From contig CALHAO010000293.1 of the NCBI GenBank assembly GCA_937931765.1, positions 1 to 10,892 of the forward strand: a DNA stretch of 10,892 nt. Reading direction: 5' to 3'. The DNA comes from an uncultured Thiotrichaceae bacterium. GTDB taxonomy: Bacteria; Pseudomonadota; Gammaproteobacteria; Thiotrichales; Thiotrichaceae. This document shows positions 1 to 7,151 of the stretch, piece after piece; positions within the stretch are counted from its first letter, which is position 1; each line of letters opens with the position of its first letter. Position numbers and translations under genes: made by a program. The notes below the pieces were generated by a model, which had not been told where the DNA came from, ran no database searches, and saw nothing but the letters and a program-made list of their open reading frames with translations.

Positions 1-1147
1 GTGGCGCACCCATGACCGGACTACTCAGTGCCATCATGCCGCAAATGGCATAAACAACGACGCCCGAGTTAGCTACACCAGCCATTTCCAACATCGACCA
101 GAATAAAGCACCAAACAGGATGCCAATCAGCAATACCGGGCTGAAAACACCGCCCGCAAAACCAAAACCAATACAAACCGCAGTCAGCGCAATTTTAGAA
201 AATACCAGTAATGCCAATTCCGAATTAGTGAATGCCCCTTCGATGGTGGCAAAGCGCAATAATTCGTTGCCTGTTCCTAATATATCCGGCAAACCTAATG
301 CTACCAAGCCCACTAATAAGCCTGCGATAACCGGACGATACAGTGCAGAAACCGGTAACTTTGCGCTCACCTTGGCCATCGATAATGTCAGGCGCATAAA
401 TCCCGTCGCCAACACAGCACACGCCACCCCCAGCAGCGCAAACAAACCGAACTCATAGCTGAACTCAACGCCGGAAAACTCTACCAAAAATAACGCGGGC
501 CGCTCGAAAATCACATTCGCCACTACATAACCGGTAGCCGCTGCCACGGTAGTGGGTGCAAAAGCCTGTAGGGAGTAATGCCGCAGAATCACTTCATGCG
601 CAAAAATCAGACCGGCAATCGGCGCATTGAACGCTGTTGAAATAGCTGCTGCCACACCGCTGGCAATGGCAATCGATTGAAGATTGGGAATTTGCAGCTT
701 CAGCTTTGCTACCAAACCACCACACAAAGACCCCAGATACACCATTGGGCCGTATTGTCCCACTGATGCGCCGCAACCTAAGGACACCGCAGCGGCCAGT
801 GTTGAGACTAAACCTGAGCGAGCGTCGGGTAATTCACTGCGTAACTGGACTGCGCGGATACTGTCGGGTGGGCCGAGTGGACGTTTTTCTGTTGACCAGC
901 GTTGTAGTAACCAACCTACCAATAAACCGCCACCGGCTGGTATCAGAATCGTGGCAAGAGTAAGTAAGAGCGGGTTTTGTACCTGAATGCGGGTATGGGG
1001 GGAAATCGGCAGCATATCGTTTAGCCAGACCACGCATTCCACAAAGGCGATTGCAGCCAGAGAAACTATTGTTCCTATTACACAAGACATTACCGCCAGA
1101 ACCGCAAAACGGTAGAATATTGTAGCCGGAGTTAGATTTGCACCCAT
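1..1147 (-). CDS. ClC-family chloride channel/transporter, 3' end cut by the window edge
   Basis: My reading of the minus strand from the ATG at 1147 gives 382 residues with no stop; the C-terminal part lies beyond position 1. An in-frame TAA 9-12 bases upstream makes this the most upstream possible ATG, and no strong ribosome site is visible. The protein is highly hydrophobic with ClC landmarks: GASVGQYGP (residues 126-134, selectivity helix F region), FNAPIAGLIF (173-182, helix H), and GVFSP (333-337, helix N). It should be an inner-membrane anion channel or transporter. Two family hallmarks are changed. The gating glutamate (Glu148 of E. coli ClcA) is Tyr132 (codon 752-754), and the intracellular proton glutamate (Glu203) is Val186. 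The helix-D GSGIP motif is also degenerate (GPPDSI). It lies 37 bp downstream of the StiP-like gene and is probably the last gene of the same transcript or a separate unit. Family assignment is secure; the transport mode is inferred. Confidence 0.9.
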   Translation of the reverse strand, partial: MGANLTPATIFYRFAVLAVMSCVIGTIVSLAAIAFVECVVWLNDMLPISPHTRIQVQNPLLLTLATILIPAGGGLLVGWLLQRWSTEKRPLGPPDSIRAVQLRSELPDARSGLVSTLAAAVSLGCGASVGQYGPMVYLGSLCGGLVAKLKLQIPNLQSIAIASGVAAAISTAFNAPIAGLIFAHEVILRHYSLQAFAPTTVAAATGYVVANVIFERPALFLVEFSGVEFSYEFGLFALLGVACAVLATGFMRLTLSMAKVSAKLPVSALYRPVIAGLLVGLVALGLPDILGTGNELLRFATIEGAFTNSELALLVFSKIALTAVCIGFGFAGGVFSPVLLIGILFGALFWSMLEMAGVANSGVVVYAICGMMALSSPVMGAP

Positions 1148-1184
1148 TTCAAGAGGTTAGGCCAGAATGGTGCGATACACAAGC

Positions 1185-2297
1185 TTACAATTTAGCATCC
1201 GCAATTAACGCCACTGCATTAAATGGCATTGCCGCATCCTCTACGACATTAATATTTTTCTCTTTCGCCAGCACTAATAAATGCGCCACGTTATCACTGT
1301 GAATATCACGAACTAATAGTACACGTGGAATTCGGCGCAACATCACCCGCGTCGCTTCTGCTATGCCAGGTTTAACGCGGTTAATATCCGCAACACCGTA
1401 TTGCGTCATCAGTGCCTCAACGTAATTCAGCATGCTGCTGCGCCGTTGTTGAGCACTTTCCGCAGGAGCTACTAAGTCAGTTTTTGGCGAATAACCAGGG
1501 AATAAACTACTGATCTGGTCAACAAACCAGTTACTTAAATCATGCTCCGCCAAATCAGAATACAGCACGCACTGGTGAAAACCGGTGTATTCATCCAATA
1601 ACAATGACCGTGAAATCAGGCCAGAGACGGTACTGTTGAGAATACCGGAAGGAATGGCGTAGTCCTCAGTAGTGGCAACAATATCAGCGGTGCCTCCGAT
1701 GTCTGAGATAACACATAAATCATCCGGTATCTGATAGCTCACATGCTGCTGATTCCACTGCGCAATCGCTGCTTTTAATTCCTGGGTGATAACACCTTTA
1801 GCCGTCCAGCCATCCACAAAAATAATGCTGTCGGCTAAGTGCCCGGCTTGTTCAATATAGGCCAGCGCCTGCTCATCAATACCACGATCTCTGACAATGG
1901 ACACCGAGTAATGATCGACTTCTACCGCATAGTAATACCGTAGGGCGCGGGTTAATAACACCCCTACCGGTGTGCCTGCACGCGCCAATGAGATAACCGT
2001 GATTTTGGAACCCCGCAGCGCATAAACCTGATGGGCTAAATTAGCCATTTCCTGCGCTAAGCGTTCCTGGTATTTATCAACCAGGCTATGAAAAATCGTC
2101 AGGTAGCGCTGGCTGGGGGCTGATTCCAGTGAAATCATTTCTGAGTAATGTTGCTGACCAGATTGCAGTTGGCGCTCTTTTTCTTCAACACTCAACATCG
2201 GCACATCAATCGGCTGCAGCAAAAACCGACAGTCAGCTTGATCGTAACTACCCGTAATAAAACCTAGCGGCAAAACTTCATCCGGCGAATGACTCAT
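1185..2297 (-). CDS. StiP-type phosphoribosyltransferase-like protein with C-terminal PELOTA-like domain (Ter-associated)
   Basis: This 370-residue protein resembles the StiP / PRTase-PELOTA family found in Ter operons (called 'cysteine protease StiP' in some databases, though a phosphoribosyltransferase fold is the better-supported idea). The core has a SLARAGTPVG segment (103-112) and a PRPP-loop-like IIFVDGWTAKG (158-168). Residues from about 305 to 370 (RVLLVRDIHSDNVAHLL, then a VVEDAA stretch) look like the PELOTA/L7Ae-like RNA-binding domain. Length fits the family. The start overlaps the upstream HAD stop codon as ATGA (2294-2297), so the two are translationally coupled. With the HAD and PRTase-TRSP genes it forms the block predicted to build or modify a nucleoside-like metabolite under Ter control. 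The actual reaction is unknown to me. Confidence 0.85.
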   Translation of the reverse strand: MSHSPDEVLPLGFITGSYDQADCRFLLQPIDVPMLSVEEKERQLQSGQQHYSEMISLESAPSQRYLTIFHSLVDKYQERLAQEMANLAHQVYALRGSKITVISLARAGTPVGVLLTRALRYYYAVEVDHYSVSIVRDRGIDEQALAYIEQAGHLADSIIFVDGWTAKGVITQELKAAIAQWNQQHVSYQIPDDLCVISDIGGTADIVATTEDYAIPSGILNSTVSGLISRSLLLDEYTGFHQCVLYSDLAEHDLSNWFVDQISSLFPGYSPKTDLVAPAESAQQRRSSMLNYVEALMTQYGVADINRVKPGIAEATRVMLRRIPRVLLVRDIHSDNVAHLLVLAKEKNINVVEDAAMPFNAVALIADAKL

Positions 2298-3022
2298 ATC
2301 AGCTTGTCTTGCGTAATCTGACTAGTGCCGGGGATAATCGAGAAGTGACACTCATTCATATAGGGCAAATCAGAACTGCTATCTCCTGCGGCAATAAACA
2401 GCGTGCCAGGTTCCAACGCTAAATAATGTTGCTGCAAGAACTCGACAGCTTTTTTCTTGCAGGCATACGGTGGCAACAGTGCCATATTATGGCCATTAAC
2501 GTGCTCACGGGCATTGTCACCCAAACTGCAAAAATCTTCTGCAAATGACTTGAGCCGCACCAGGTGCTCAGGCTCACCTTTTATTGAGATATAACAAGGG
2601 AAATCAAAATCTGAAATAATATGGCAACGCAATGAAAGCTCATGTGCTTTGATGTAGTCATTAATCGCCGCATTAAACTGTTCAAGTATCGGCTGCCAAA
2701 CCTGACTCAGCTCATCAATAGCAGCAACCCAGTCAGCCACTAACTCATCATTAGCATTCAGCACAATCGCACCATGATCAACAACTTTAAAACTATTAAA
2801 AGGAATAGCCACCCGATCTAACGCGCTTTTATTTCTACCGGTAACGGGAATGAACTCATGCCGCTCAAACTGTGTGATGAGCTTACGCTGCTGCTCGGTA
2901 ATATAAGACAGCGGCTCGCCCAGCTTATCGAAGCCGCCGACTTCCAGCGCAGCACCTTCGGGGCATTTGGCTTTAGTTTGAATCAAGGTGTCATCAATAT
3001 CAGAAAATAAAACAATCGGCAT
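2294..3022 (-). CDS. HAD-superfamily phosphatase of the Ter-associated biosynthetic module
   Basis: This is a 242-residue HAD hydrolase of the Cof/sucrose-phosphatase-like type. Motif I is FSDIDDTL (6-13), with nucleophile Asp8 and acid/base Asp10. Motif II is VTGR (60-63, Thr61). The motif III lysine is in the CKKK run (188-191), and motif IV is GDSSSDLPYM (213-222, Asp214 and Asp218). All four catalytic motifs are intact, so it should be an active Mg-dependent phosphatase; about 100 residues between motifs II and III form the cap domain. An AAGGA ribosome site sits about 12 bases before the ATG. It begins 21 bp after the PRTase-TRSP stop and overlaps the StiP start by 4 bp. Its position suggests it dephosphorylates the product or an intermediate of the two PRTase-like proteins; the substrate is not known. 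Confidence 0.9.
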   Translation of the reverse strand: MPIVLFSDIDDTLIQTKAKCPEGAALEVGGFDKLGEPLSYITEQQRKLITQFERHEFIPVTGRNKSALDRVAIPFNSFKVVDHGAIVLNANDELVADWVAAIDELSQVWQPILEQFNAAINDYIKAHELSLRCHIISDFDFPCYISIKGEPEHLVRLKSFAEDFCSLGDNAREHVNGHNMALLPPYACKKKAVEFLQQHYLALEPGTLFIAAGDSSSDLPYMNECHFSIIPGTSQITQDKLI

Positions 3023-3043
3023 GTTGTGCCAGTCCTTTGTGGG

Positions 3044-4177
3044 TTATAACAAAATGCCCGCAGTGGCATTGATTTGGGGTCGTAATTGGCAGTTGGAATA
3101 CTGCTCTGCTGTTTCATACAGCATGATCGGGTGTCTGTCCTCACTGCGATTATAAAGGTAGAACATGCCATTATGAGCGTGATCAAAGAAAGACTCTTTA
3201 CGCTCAATACCACAGCCTTCGAGTACGGGAGAGCGACCGGTTGATTGCACGGTGACATCAAAGCCCTGTGATTCCATTTGTTCTGCAAATAGGAAAGGCA
3301 GGTGCATAAATTCTCCCGTGCCAATCACGGTATACTGTTTAGTGCAGTCGAGGGTATCCAGCGTCAATGGTTGTTGATCCGCATCGGCAAATTGAAAATT
3401 CGGTGGTGTTTTCGTGACCTGGTAACCGGTACGGGCGCTGTCACTAAGGATTGGCAATGAGCAAATAGCCGTGGCCGTTTTAGCAGGCAGGTCGACGGCT
3501 AACTGATCGTTCACATCAAAGGTAAAACTGCCGTTTAATAAATCACAAAATGTTAAATCAATACCGGAGTGATCACGTCGGAAATCTTGTTGCTCCTCAG
3601 GCGATAGCCAATTGACCAAGCAAGCCCATACGACTTTTTTGAGCTGAGGTAATTGCTGGCGTAACTTATGCGTTAACTGATTCAGTGTTTTCCCGGTACT
3701 GATTTCATCATCAACAATCACCACCGTCTCTACATCAGCACTTTTTAATGAAGTGTCTAAAGCATAAACAAGGTGAGATGGCGCATGGCTATGTGCCTCT
3801 TTGATCGAGAAATCAATAGCATGGGGTAATTGGTAGCGGGTGGTGTGGCTATAGATAACATTATGCATGTCGTTAGCCTGCACTTCCTGTGCAACACCAG
3901 CACCGAGTGCGGTAGCTGTCTCCGCCACACCCAATACCCACACTTTACCCGACAAGCCGGTGGCGGTCACTTCGGCAGCCAACTGCTGATAAGACTTGCG
4001 CATCGTAGCAGGTCGGCAAGGAACGTATTTTCCGAGTACTTTGGAAATAAACAGGTAGCGACGCTTTGGGTTTTCTCGCGAACCAAAAGTCAGCAGCTTA
4101 TGAAGGGGTTGTTGTGATTCCGTAACGACAATGTCCAGCGTTCCGGTTTGCAACTTTATTTGGTATTTATCAGGCAT
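3044..4177 (-). CDS. Phosphoribosyltransferase with C-terminal TRSP domain (PRTase_2/TRSP)
   Basis: This 377-residue protein has an N-terminal PRTase domain and a C-terminal TRSP domain, the pairing typical of Ter-linked operons. The PRPP-binding loop is intact: VVIVDDEISTGKT (152-164). An upstream VLGVAETATALG stretch (81-92) fits the first half of the Rossmann-like PRTase fold. The C-terminal part has YTVIGTGEFMHLPF (about 262-275) and a TGRSP signature (about 293-297). It probably transfers a base or base-like group to or from PRPP, making a nucleotide-like compound for the HAD enzyme encoded next. The start codon lies only 14 nt downstream of a perfect hairpin (4192-4225), and no clear ribosome site fits between them. 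The next methionine is about residue 59, inside conserved sequence, so the ATG at 4177 is the only sensible start. Initiation here may be weak or structure-controlled. Confidence 0.88.
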   Translation of the reverse strand: MPDKYQIKLQTGTLDIVVTESQQPLHKLLTFGSRENPKRRYLFISKVLGKYVPCRPATMRKSYQQLAAEVTATGLSGKVWVLGVAETATALGAGVAQEVQANDMHNVIYSHTTRYQLPHAIDFSIKEAHSHAPSHLVYALDTSLKSADVETVVIVDDEISTGKTLNQLTHKLRQQLPQLKKVVWACLVNWLSPEEQQDFRRDHSGIDLTFCDLLNGSFTFDVNDQLAVDLPAKTATAICSLPILSDSARTGYQVTKTPPNFQFADADQQPLTLDTLDCTKQYTVIGTGEFMHLPFLFAEQMESQGFDVTVQSTGRSPVLEGCGIERKESFFDHAHNGMFYLYNRSEDRHPIMLYETAEQYSNCQLRPQINATAGILL

Positions 4178-4191
4178 GCATCAGCTATAAT

Positions 4192-4225
4192 TAAACAAGG
4201 GCGGATAAAACTCCGCCCTTGTTTA
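4192..4225 (-). terminator. Perfect 14-bp hairpin between terD and the PRTase gene (terminator/attenuator)
   Basis: Positions 4192-4205 (TAAACAAGGGCGGA) are exactly complementary to 4212-4225, with a 6-base loop. The stem has a GC-rich core and A/T flanks on both sides, so it can work as an intrinsic terminator on either strand. Read on the minus strand it is followed by a U-rich but interrupted run (TTGTTTAATTATA, part of it in the stem). All flanking genes point the same way, and the next start codon begins 14 nt past the stem. It is therefore more likely a partial terminator or RNA processing/stability element than a simple operon end. Confidence 0.75.
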
Positions 4226-4248
4226 TGAAGTGGAGGTATCAGTGGTGT

Positions 4249-4827
4249 TTAACCGACGCTAACGCCATACTGCTTCGCCATCGGGCTTAATCCACCTTCA
4301 AAGCCTTGTCCAACAGCCTTGAATTTCCAGTCATTATTATGGCGATAAATTTCACCAAATACTAATGCTCTTTCAGTAGAGTAATCTTCTGACAGGTCAT
4401 AACGTGCCACTTCCGCATCGTTGTCCTGGTTCACAATACGCATGAACGCATTGGATACCTGACCGAAGTTCTGGTTTCTGGCTTCGCCACTGTGGATGGT
4501 AACACCCAGAATAATCCGGGCTACGTCAGCAGGTACAGCACTTAAATCAACTTTAACCACTTCATCATCACCATCACCTTCACCGGTCAGGTTATCACCC
4601 ATGTGCTCTACTGAGCCACACGCTGATTTCAGTTGGTTATAGAAAATAAAGTCAGTATCGCTACGTACTTGTCCATCAGCACCCACCATAAAACAAGAGG
4701 CATCCAGATCGAAATCTTCACCGTCTGTTGCGCGGGTATCCCAGCCTAAGCCAATTTGGCATTTAGTCATACCCGGAGCCACTTTCTCCAGTGATACGTT
4801 GCCACCTTTTTGTAATGAAACACTCAT
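4249..4827 (-). CDS. terD: TerD-family calcium-binding stress protein (TerD/TerE type)
   Basis: This 192-residue protein is the usual length of TerD/TerE and is strongly similar along its whole length. It opens MSVSLQKGGNVSLEK. The two acidic calcium-binding loops are intact: FDLDAS (39-44) and GDNLTGEGDGDDE (77-89). It ends with the family signature EIYRHNNDWKFKAVGQGF. TerD proteins bind Ca2+ and belong to the membrane-associated Ter complex linked to tellurite, phage and colicin resistance; the biochemical role is still uncertain. The N-terminus matches TerD best, while some internal stretches look more like TerE, so the paralogue label is tentative. A good AAGGAG site sits about 7 bases before the ATG. 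It follows terB by 47 bp and precedes the 4192-4225 hairpin. Confidence 0.93.
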   Translation of the reverse strand: MSVSLQKGGNVSLEKVAPGMTKCQIGLGWDTRATDGEDFDLDASCFMVGADGQVRSDTDFIFYNQLKSACGSVEHMGDNLTGEGDGDDEVVKVDLSAVPADVARIILGVTIHSGEARNQNFGQVSNAFMRIVNQDNDAEVARYDLSEDYSTERALVFGEIYRHNNDWKFKAVGQGFEGGLSPMAKQYGVSVG

Positions 4828-4872
4828 CTGCGTTCTCCTTGTCGTGTTAGTTGATGTCGTATTATGTGACTT

Positions 4873-5325
4873 TCAAAGTTCAAAATCAGCCGGATTCAGA
4901 TCCAACTCAATCGCAATTTTCTTAGCAACCGCTTTTTCGCTGTCATCAAAAACACCGTCTGCGGCTGCAATGGATAAAATCAGGCGCATAACCGTGCGGC
5001 ATTCAACTTCATTGCCTCGCAGTGCATTCAAAGCTCCGTAAGCTTTTGACTCACCGATGTCCTGATCAAACTCAAAGTTTTCAATATAGTCTTTGAAAGC
5101 ACCAATGACTTCCTGCGTCTTAAAAACAGACAGCGCGTCATTGCTCTCAATGAACTTGAGCATTTTCTTCTTTTCTTCGGAATCCAGCGTGCCATCAGCC
5201 ATAGCGATTAAGGCTGCACCGGCTGTCGCTGCGTGTAAAAACTTTTTATTCTTAAACTTCAGTATTTCGGCTTTTAATTCACCGGACTTTTGCTTAAGGC
5301 CTGACATAAAATCACTAAAACTCAT
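4873..5325 (-). CDS. terB: Tellurite-resistance protein TerB
   Basis: This 150-residue all-helical protein has the TerB fold and usual length. Two related acidic metal-binding motifs are visible in the two helical halves: MADGTLDSEE (42-51) and AADGVFDDSE (121-130). These match the DGxxDxxE pattern conserved in TerB. TerB is a soluble, inner-membrane-associated protein thought to link TerC to TerD-family proteins and to bind metal. An AAGGA site lies about 8 bases before the ATG. It lies 20 bp after terA and 45 bp before terD, so it is clearly in the same transcript. Confidence 0.93.
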   Translation of the reverse strand: MSFSDFMSGLKQKSGELKAEILKFKNKKFLHAATAGAALIAMADGTLDSEEKKKMLKFIESNDALSVFKTQEVIGAFKDYIENFEFDQDIGESKAYGALNALRGNEVECRTVMRLILSIAAADGVFDDSEKAVAKKIAIELDLNPADFEL

Positions 5326-5345
5326 TGTTCCATCCTTGTGTTAAG

Positions 5346-6389
5346 TTAATCTGGTGAGCACCAGGACAAACCCCAGCCATAAGCTTGGTCGACCATTTGT
5401 AGATTATCAAAGTACTCGTTCAGTGGTGTTAATATTGCGTTATTTTTTTCAAACACAACCATCGCTACAGCATAAAATGGCCTTACCATCAACGAATCGG
5501 GCGTCAAAACCTGAGACTGCAGTCCTGCGATCTGGAAATCTACCTGAACATTGTGTGCTTTCCAGTCGCTGTTACCTTCAACCATAAAAGCAAAAACTAA
5601 ATACCGATGCAATTTATGCTGATAACGCAGGTTGATTTGCAGTTGCTCAAAATACTTGTCGGCTGCCCTTGATGCCTGAACATAAGGCACGCCATTAAAT
5701 GAACCGGTATGCTCGTTGTCAAAACTATGAACGATACCCGCCTGACCATTACGTAGCTGGTAGAAACAACCGATACGGAAATCAGGTATCGGGTGAAAAT
5801 CCTCGCCTACGTATAACTGCTCAGGCTTAAACGCTTCATTTTTCGCAGCCTGCCAGCGCATGGTGACACTCGCATCATTGGCTTCATGTATCACACCAGC
5901 CTGTGCAACCTGCTCAATAACATCCGGTGACACACGCTCTTCAGCCGAATCGTACAGGGCTAATAGCTTGGTTAAACCATCATTAAAACCCTGACACACG
6001 CTGCGCATTTTCCAGTTCGTTTTGTGCTGGTAGATCTCAAGCAGGGTGATCGCCTTTTCAGTGTGATGACCATCTGACAACTGCACACTGACTTGAAGTT
6101 CGCCTGACAACATTTCATACAAATCAGCCTGTAGCGATGCTGGCTTACTCGTTATGCTATCGGTATAAACGTAGATAATCAGCTTTTCAATATCATCACT
6201 AATATCGTGAAAATTAATCAGCAACTGATCATCTACTATGGCTAATCCGGCCCCCTCTTTAAAGTGTTCAGCCGGACGACTAGCGCGGGTGATAACGACG
6301 CCCCAAGACCAATCATGCACACTCATATTGAGCCGATAGGCAGCGTTTGCTGCTATCACAATATTTTGCCCTGGAATGAGTGTTGTCAT
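5346..6389 (-). CDS. terA: Tellurite-resistance protein TerA
   Basis: The product is 347 residues from the ATG at 6389. An in-frame TTG at 6410 would add seven residues, but the ATG start (MTTLIPGQNIVI) fits the family better and leaves a normal 25-bp gap to the upstream gene. Neither start has a strong ribosome site. The first half is a TerD-like domain ending in the characteristic LLEIYQHKTNWK...GFNDGL (about 117-139). The second half (about 185-347) is a beta-rich TerA-specific domain with a conserved-looking FRIGCFYQLRNGQAGIVH segment. Unlike its TerD-type neighbours, the first half lacks both the DLDAS loop and the acidic GDNxxGxGDGDDE loop, so it probably does not bind calcium the same way. 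It is slightly shorter than the roughly 385-residue enterobacterial TerA. It most likely acts as a structural part of the Ter complex. Confidence 0.9.
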   Translation of the reverse strand: MTTLIPGQNIVIAANAAYRLNMSVHDWSWGVVITRASRPAEHFKEGAGLAIVDDQLLINFHDISDDIEKLIIYVYTDSITSKPASLQADLYEMLSGELQVSVQLSDGHHTEKAITLLEIYQHKTNWKMRSVCQGFNDGLTKLLALYDSAEERVSPDVIEQVAQAGVIHEANDASVTMRWQAAKNEAFKPEQLYVGEDFHPIPDFRIGCFYQLRNGQAGIVHSFDNEHTGSFNGVPYVQASRAADKYFEQLQINLRYQHKLHRYLVFAFMVEGNSDWKAHNVQVDFQIAGLQSQVLTPDSLMVRPFYAVAMVVFEKNNAILTPLNEYFDNLQMVDQAYGWGLSWCSPD

Positions 6390-6414
6390 ATTATCGCCCA
6401 ATAGCGCCAACTAC

Positions 6415-7020
6415 TTAAAGAAAGTCGTTAGCCGTTGTTTGCAACGTCTGCTCCAGCTTTTTGTCACTGGTTGTGTCACCAACGGCCTTAAACTTCCATT
6501 CGGCACCGTGGCGATATAACACACCCAGAACCATAGAGACGGAGCCGCTGAATTTTTCATCGTTAGCTATATTATAGCTTGCCAGAATATTATCAACACG
6601 TGTTGGCGTGCCTTCATATAACCGCACACTGGCAAAGGGAATGCTGGCAAAGTCCTGACCTTGGAAACTATTCAATAACACCGCGATATGCTTCACTTCT
6701 GCTGGTACACGGTTCAATTCAACGGTGATGATTTCATTATCTAAACCATCATCACCATCCATATCACCTGTGCGATCATCACCACTGTGACTAATTGATC
6801 CGTCACGGCTTTTTAACTGGCCAAAGTAAATGACATCAGCCAAGGCCTTATCTTCACCGTACATACCAATGCTGGCATCCAGATCAACGGCTACTTTTTT
6901 TACGCCAAAAAAGCCCTTCTTTTCGATAGCACCCCAGTTAACACCAACACAAAGACGGTTAAGTGTTTCGCCGCCCTTCTCCAGGCTGATGCGTTGTCCT
7001 TTTTCCAAGTTAATGGCCAT
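6415..7020 (-). CDS. terZ: TerD-family protein, TerZ-like
   Basis: This 201-residue TerD-superfamily protein is first in the compact Ter block, the place TerZ takes in terZABCDEF. Calcium-loop residues are present: VDLDAS (45-50) and GDDRTGDMDGDDGLDNE (80-96). The longer loop before DLDAS (KKGFFGVKKVAVDLDAS) and the KSRDGSI stretch (70-76) are typical of TerZ-type rather than TerD/E-type proteins. The C-terminus keeps LYRHGAEWKFKAVG and then a short Lys/Thr-rich tail. A clear AGGAG ribosome site (7030-7034 on the minus strand) is 9 bases before the ATG. The next gene, terA, follows closely. The TerD-family call is very secure; the TerZ label rests on position and the loop. Confidence 0.9.
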   Translation of the reverse strand: MAINLEKGQRISLEKGGETLNRLCVGVNWGAIEKKGFFGVKKVAVDLDASIGMYGEDKALADVIYFGQLKSRDGSISHSGDDRTGDMDGDDGLDNEIITVELNRVPAEVKHIAVLLNSFQGQDFASIPFASVRLYEGTPTRVDNILASYNIANDEKFSGSVSMVLGVLYRHGAEWKFKAVGDTTSDKKLEQTLQTTANDFL

Positions 7021-7060
7021 AATATTTAGCTCCTGTGACTATGAATTACTAATTGTTCAA

Positions 7061-7089
7061 AATGTAAGATAAGTAGTGTATCGACGCAA
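7061..7089 (-). promoter_or_regulatory. Possible sigma-70-like promoter for the terZ-A-B-D block
   Basis: On the minus strand, TTGCGT (7084-7089) and TACATT (7061-7066) are separated by exactly 17 bases. They would place transcription start about 33 bases before the terZ ATG, upstream of its AGGAG site. The hexamers match consensus only 3/6 and 4/6, so this is a candidate and not a call. The 131-bp gap after the DUF475 gene is the largest within the Ter block, which makes a promoter here plausible. Confidence 0.3.
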
Positions 7090-7151
7090 CTTCGCACTGG
7101 GTAGAAAACCCGACATACCACATCATTCGATGGAAATAGCAGACCTCCTGG

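Noticed and set aside
120..1085. Several plus- and minus-strand short reading frames at the left edge
   Set aside because: They are shadows of the ClC gene, which reads continuously from 1147 to the edge with conserved ClC motifs.
2983..3324. 113-residue minus-strand frame overlapping the PRTase and HAD genes
   Set aside because: It lies across the end of one well-supported gene and the start of another in a different frame and shows no family features.
6390..6410. TTG start adding seven residues to TerA
   Set aside because: The ATG at 6389 gives a family-like N-terminus and the TTG has no ribosome site.
7095..7115. Small GGGT/ACCC inverted repeat between the DUF475 gene and terZ
   Set aside because: Only a 4-bp stem and no T-run on either side; too weak to call a terminator or operator.
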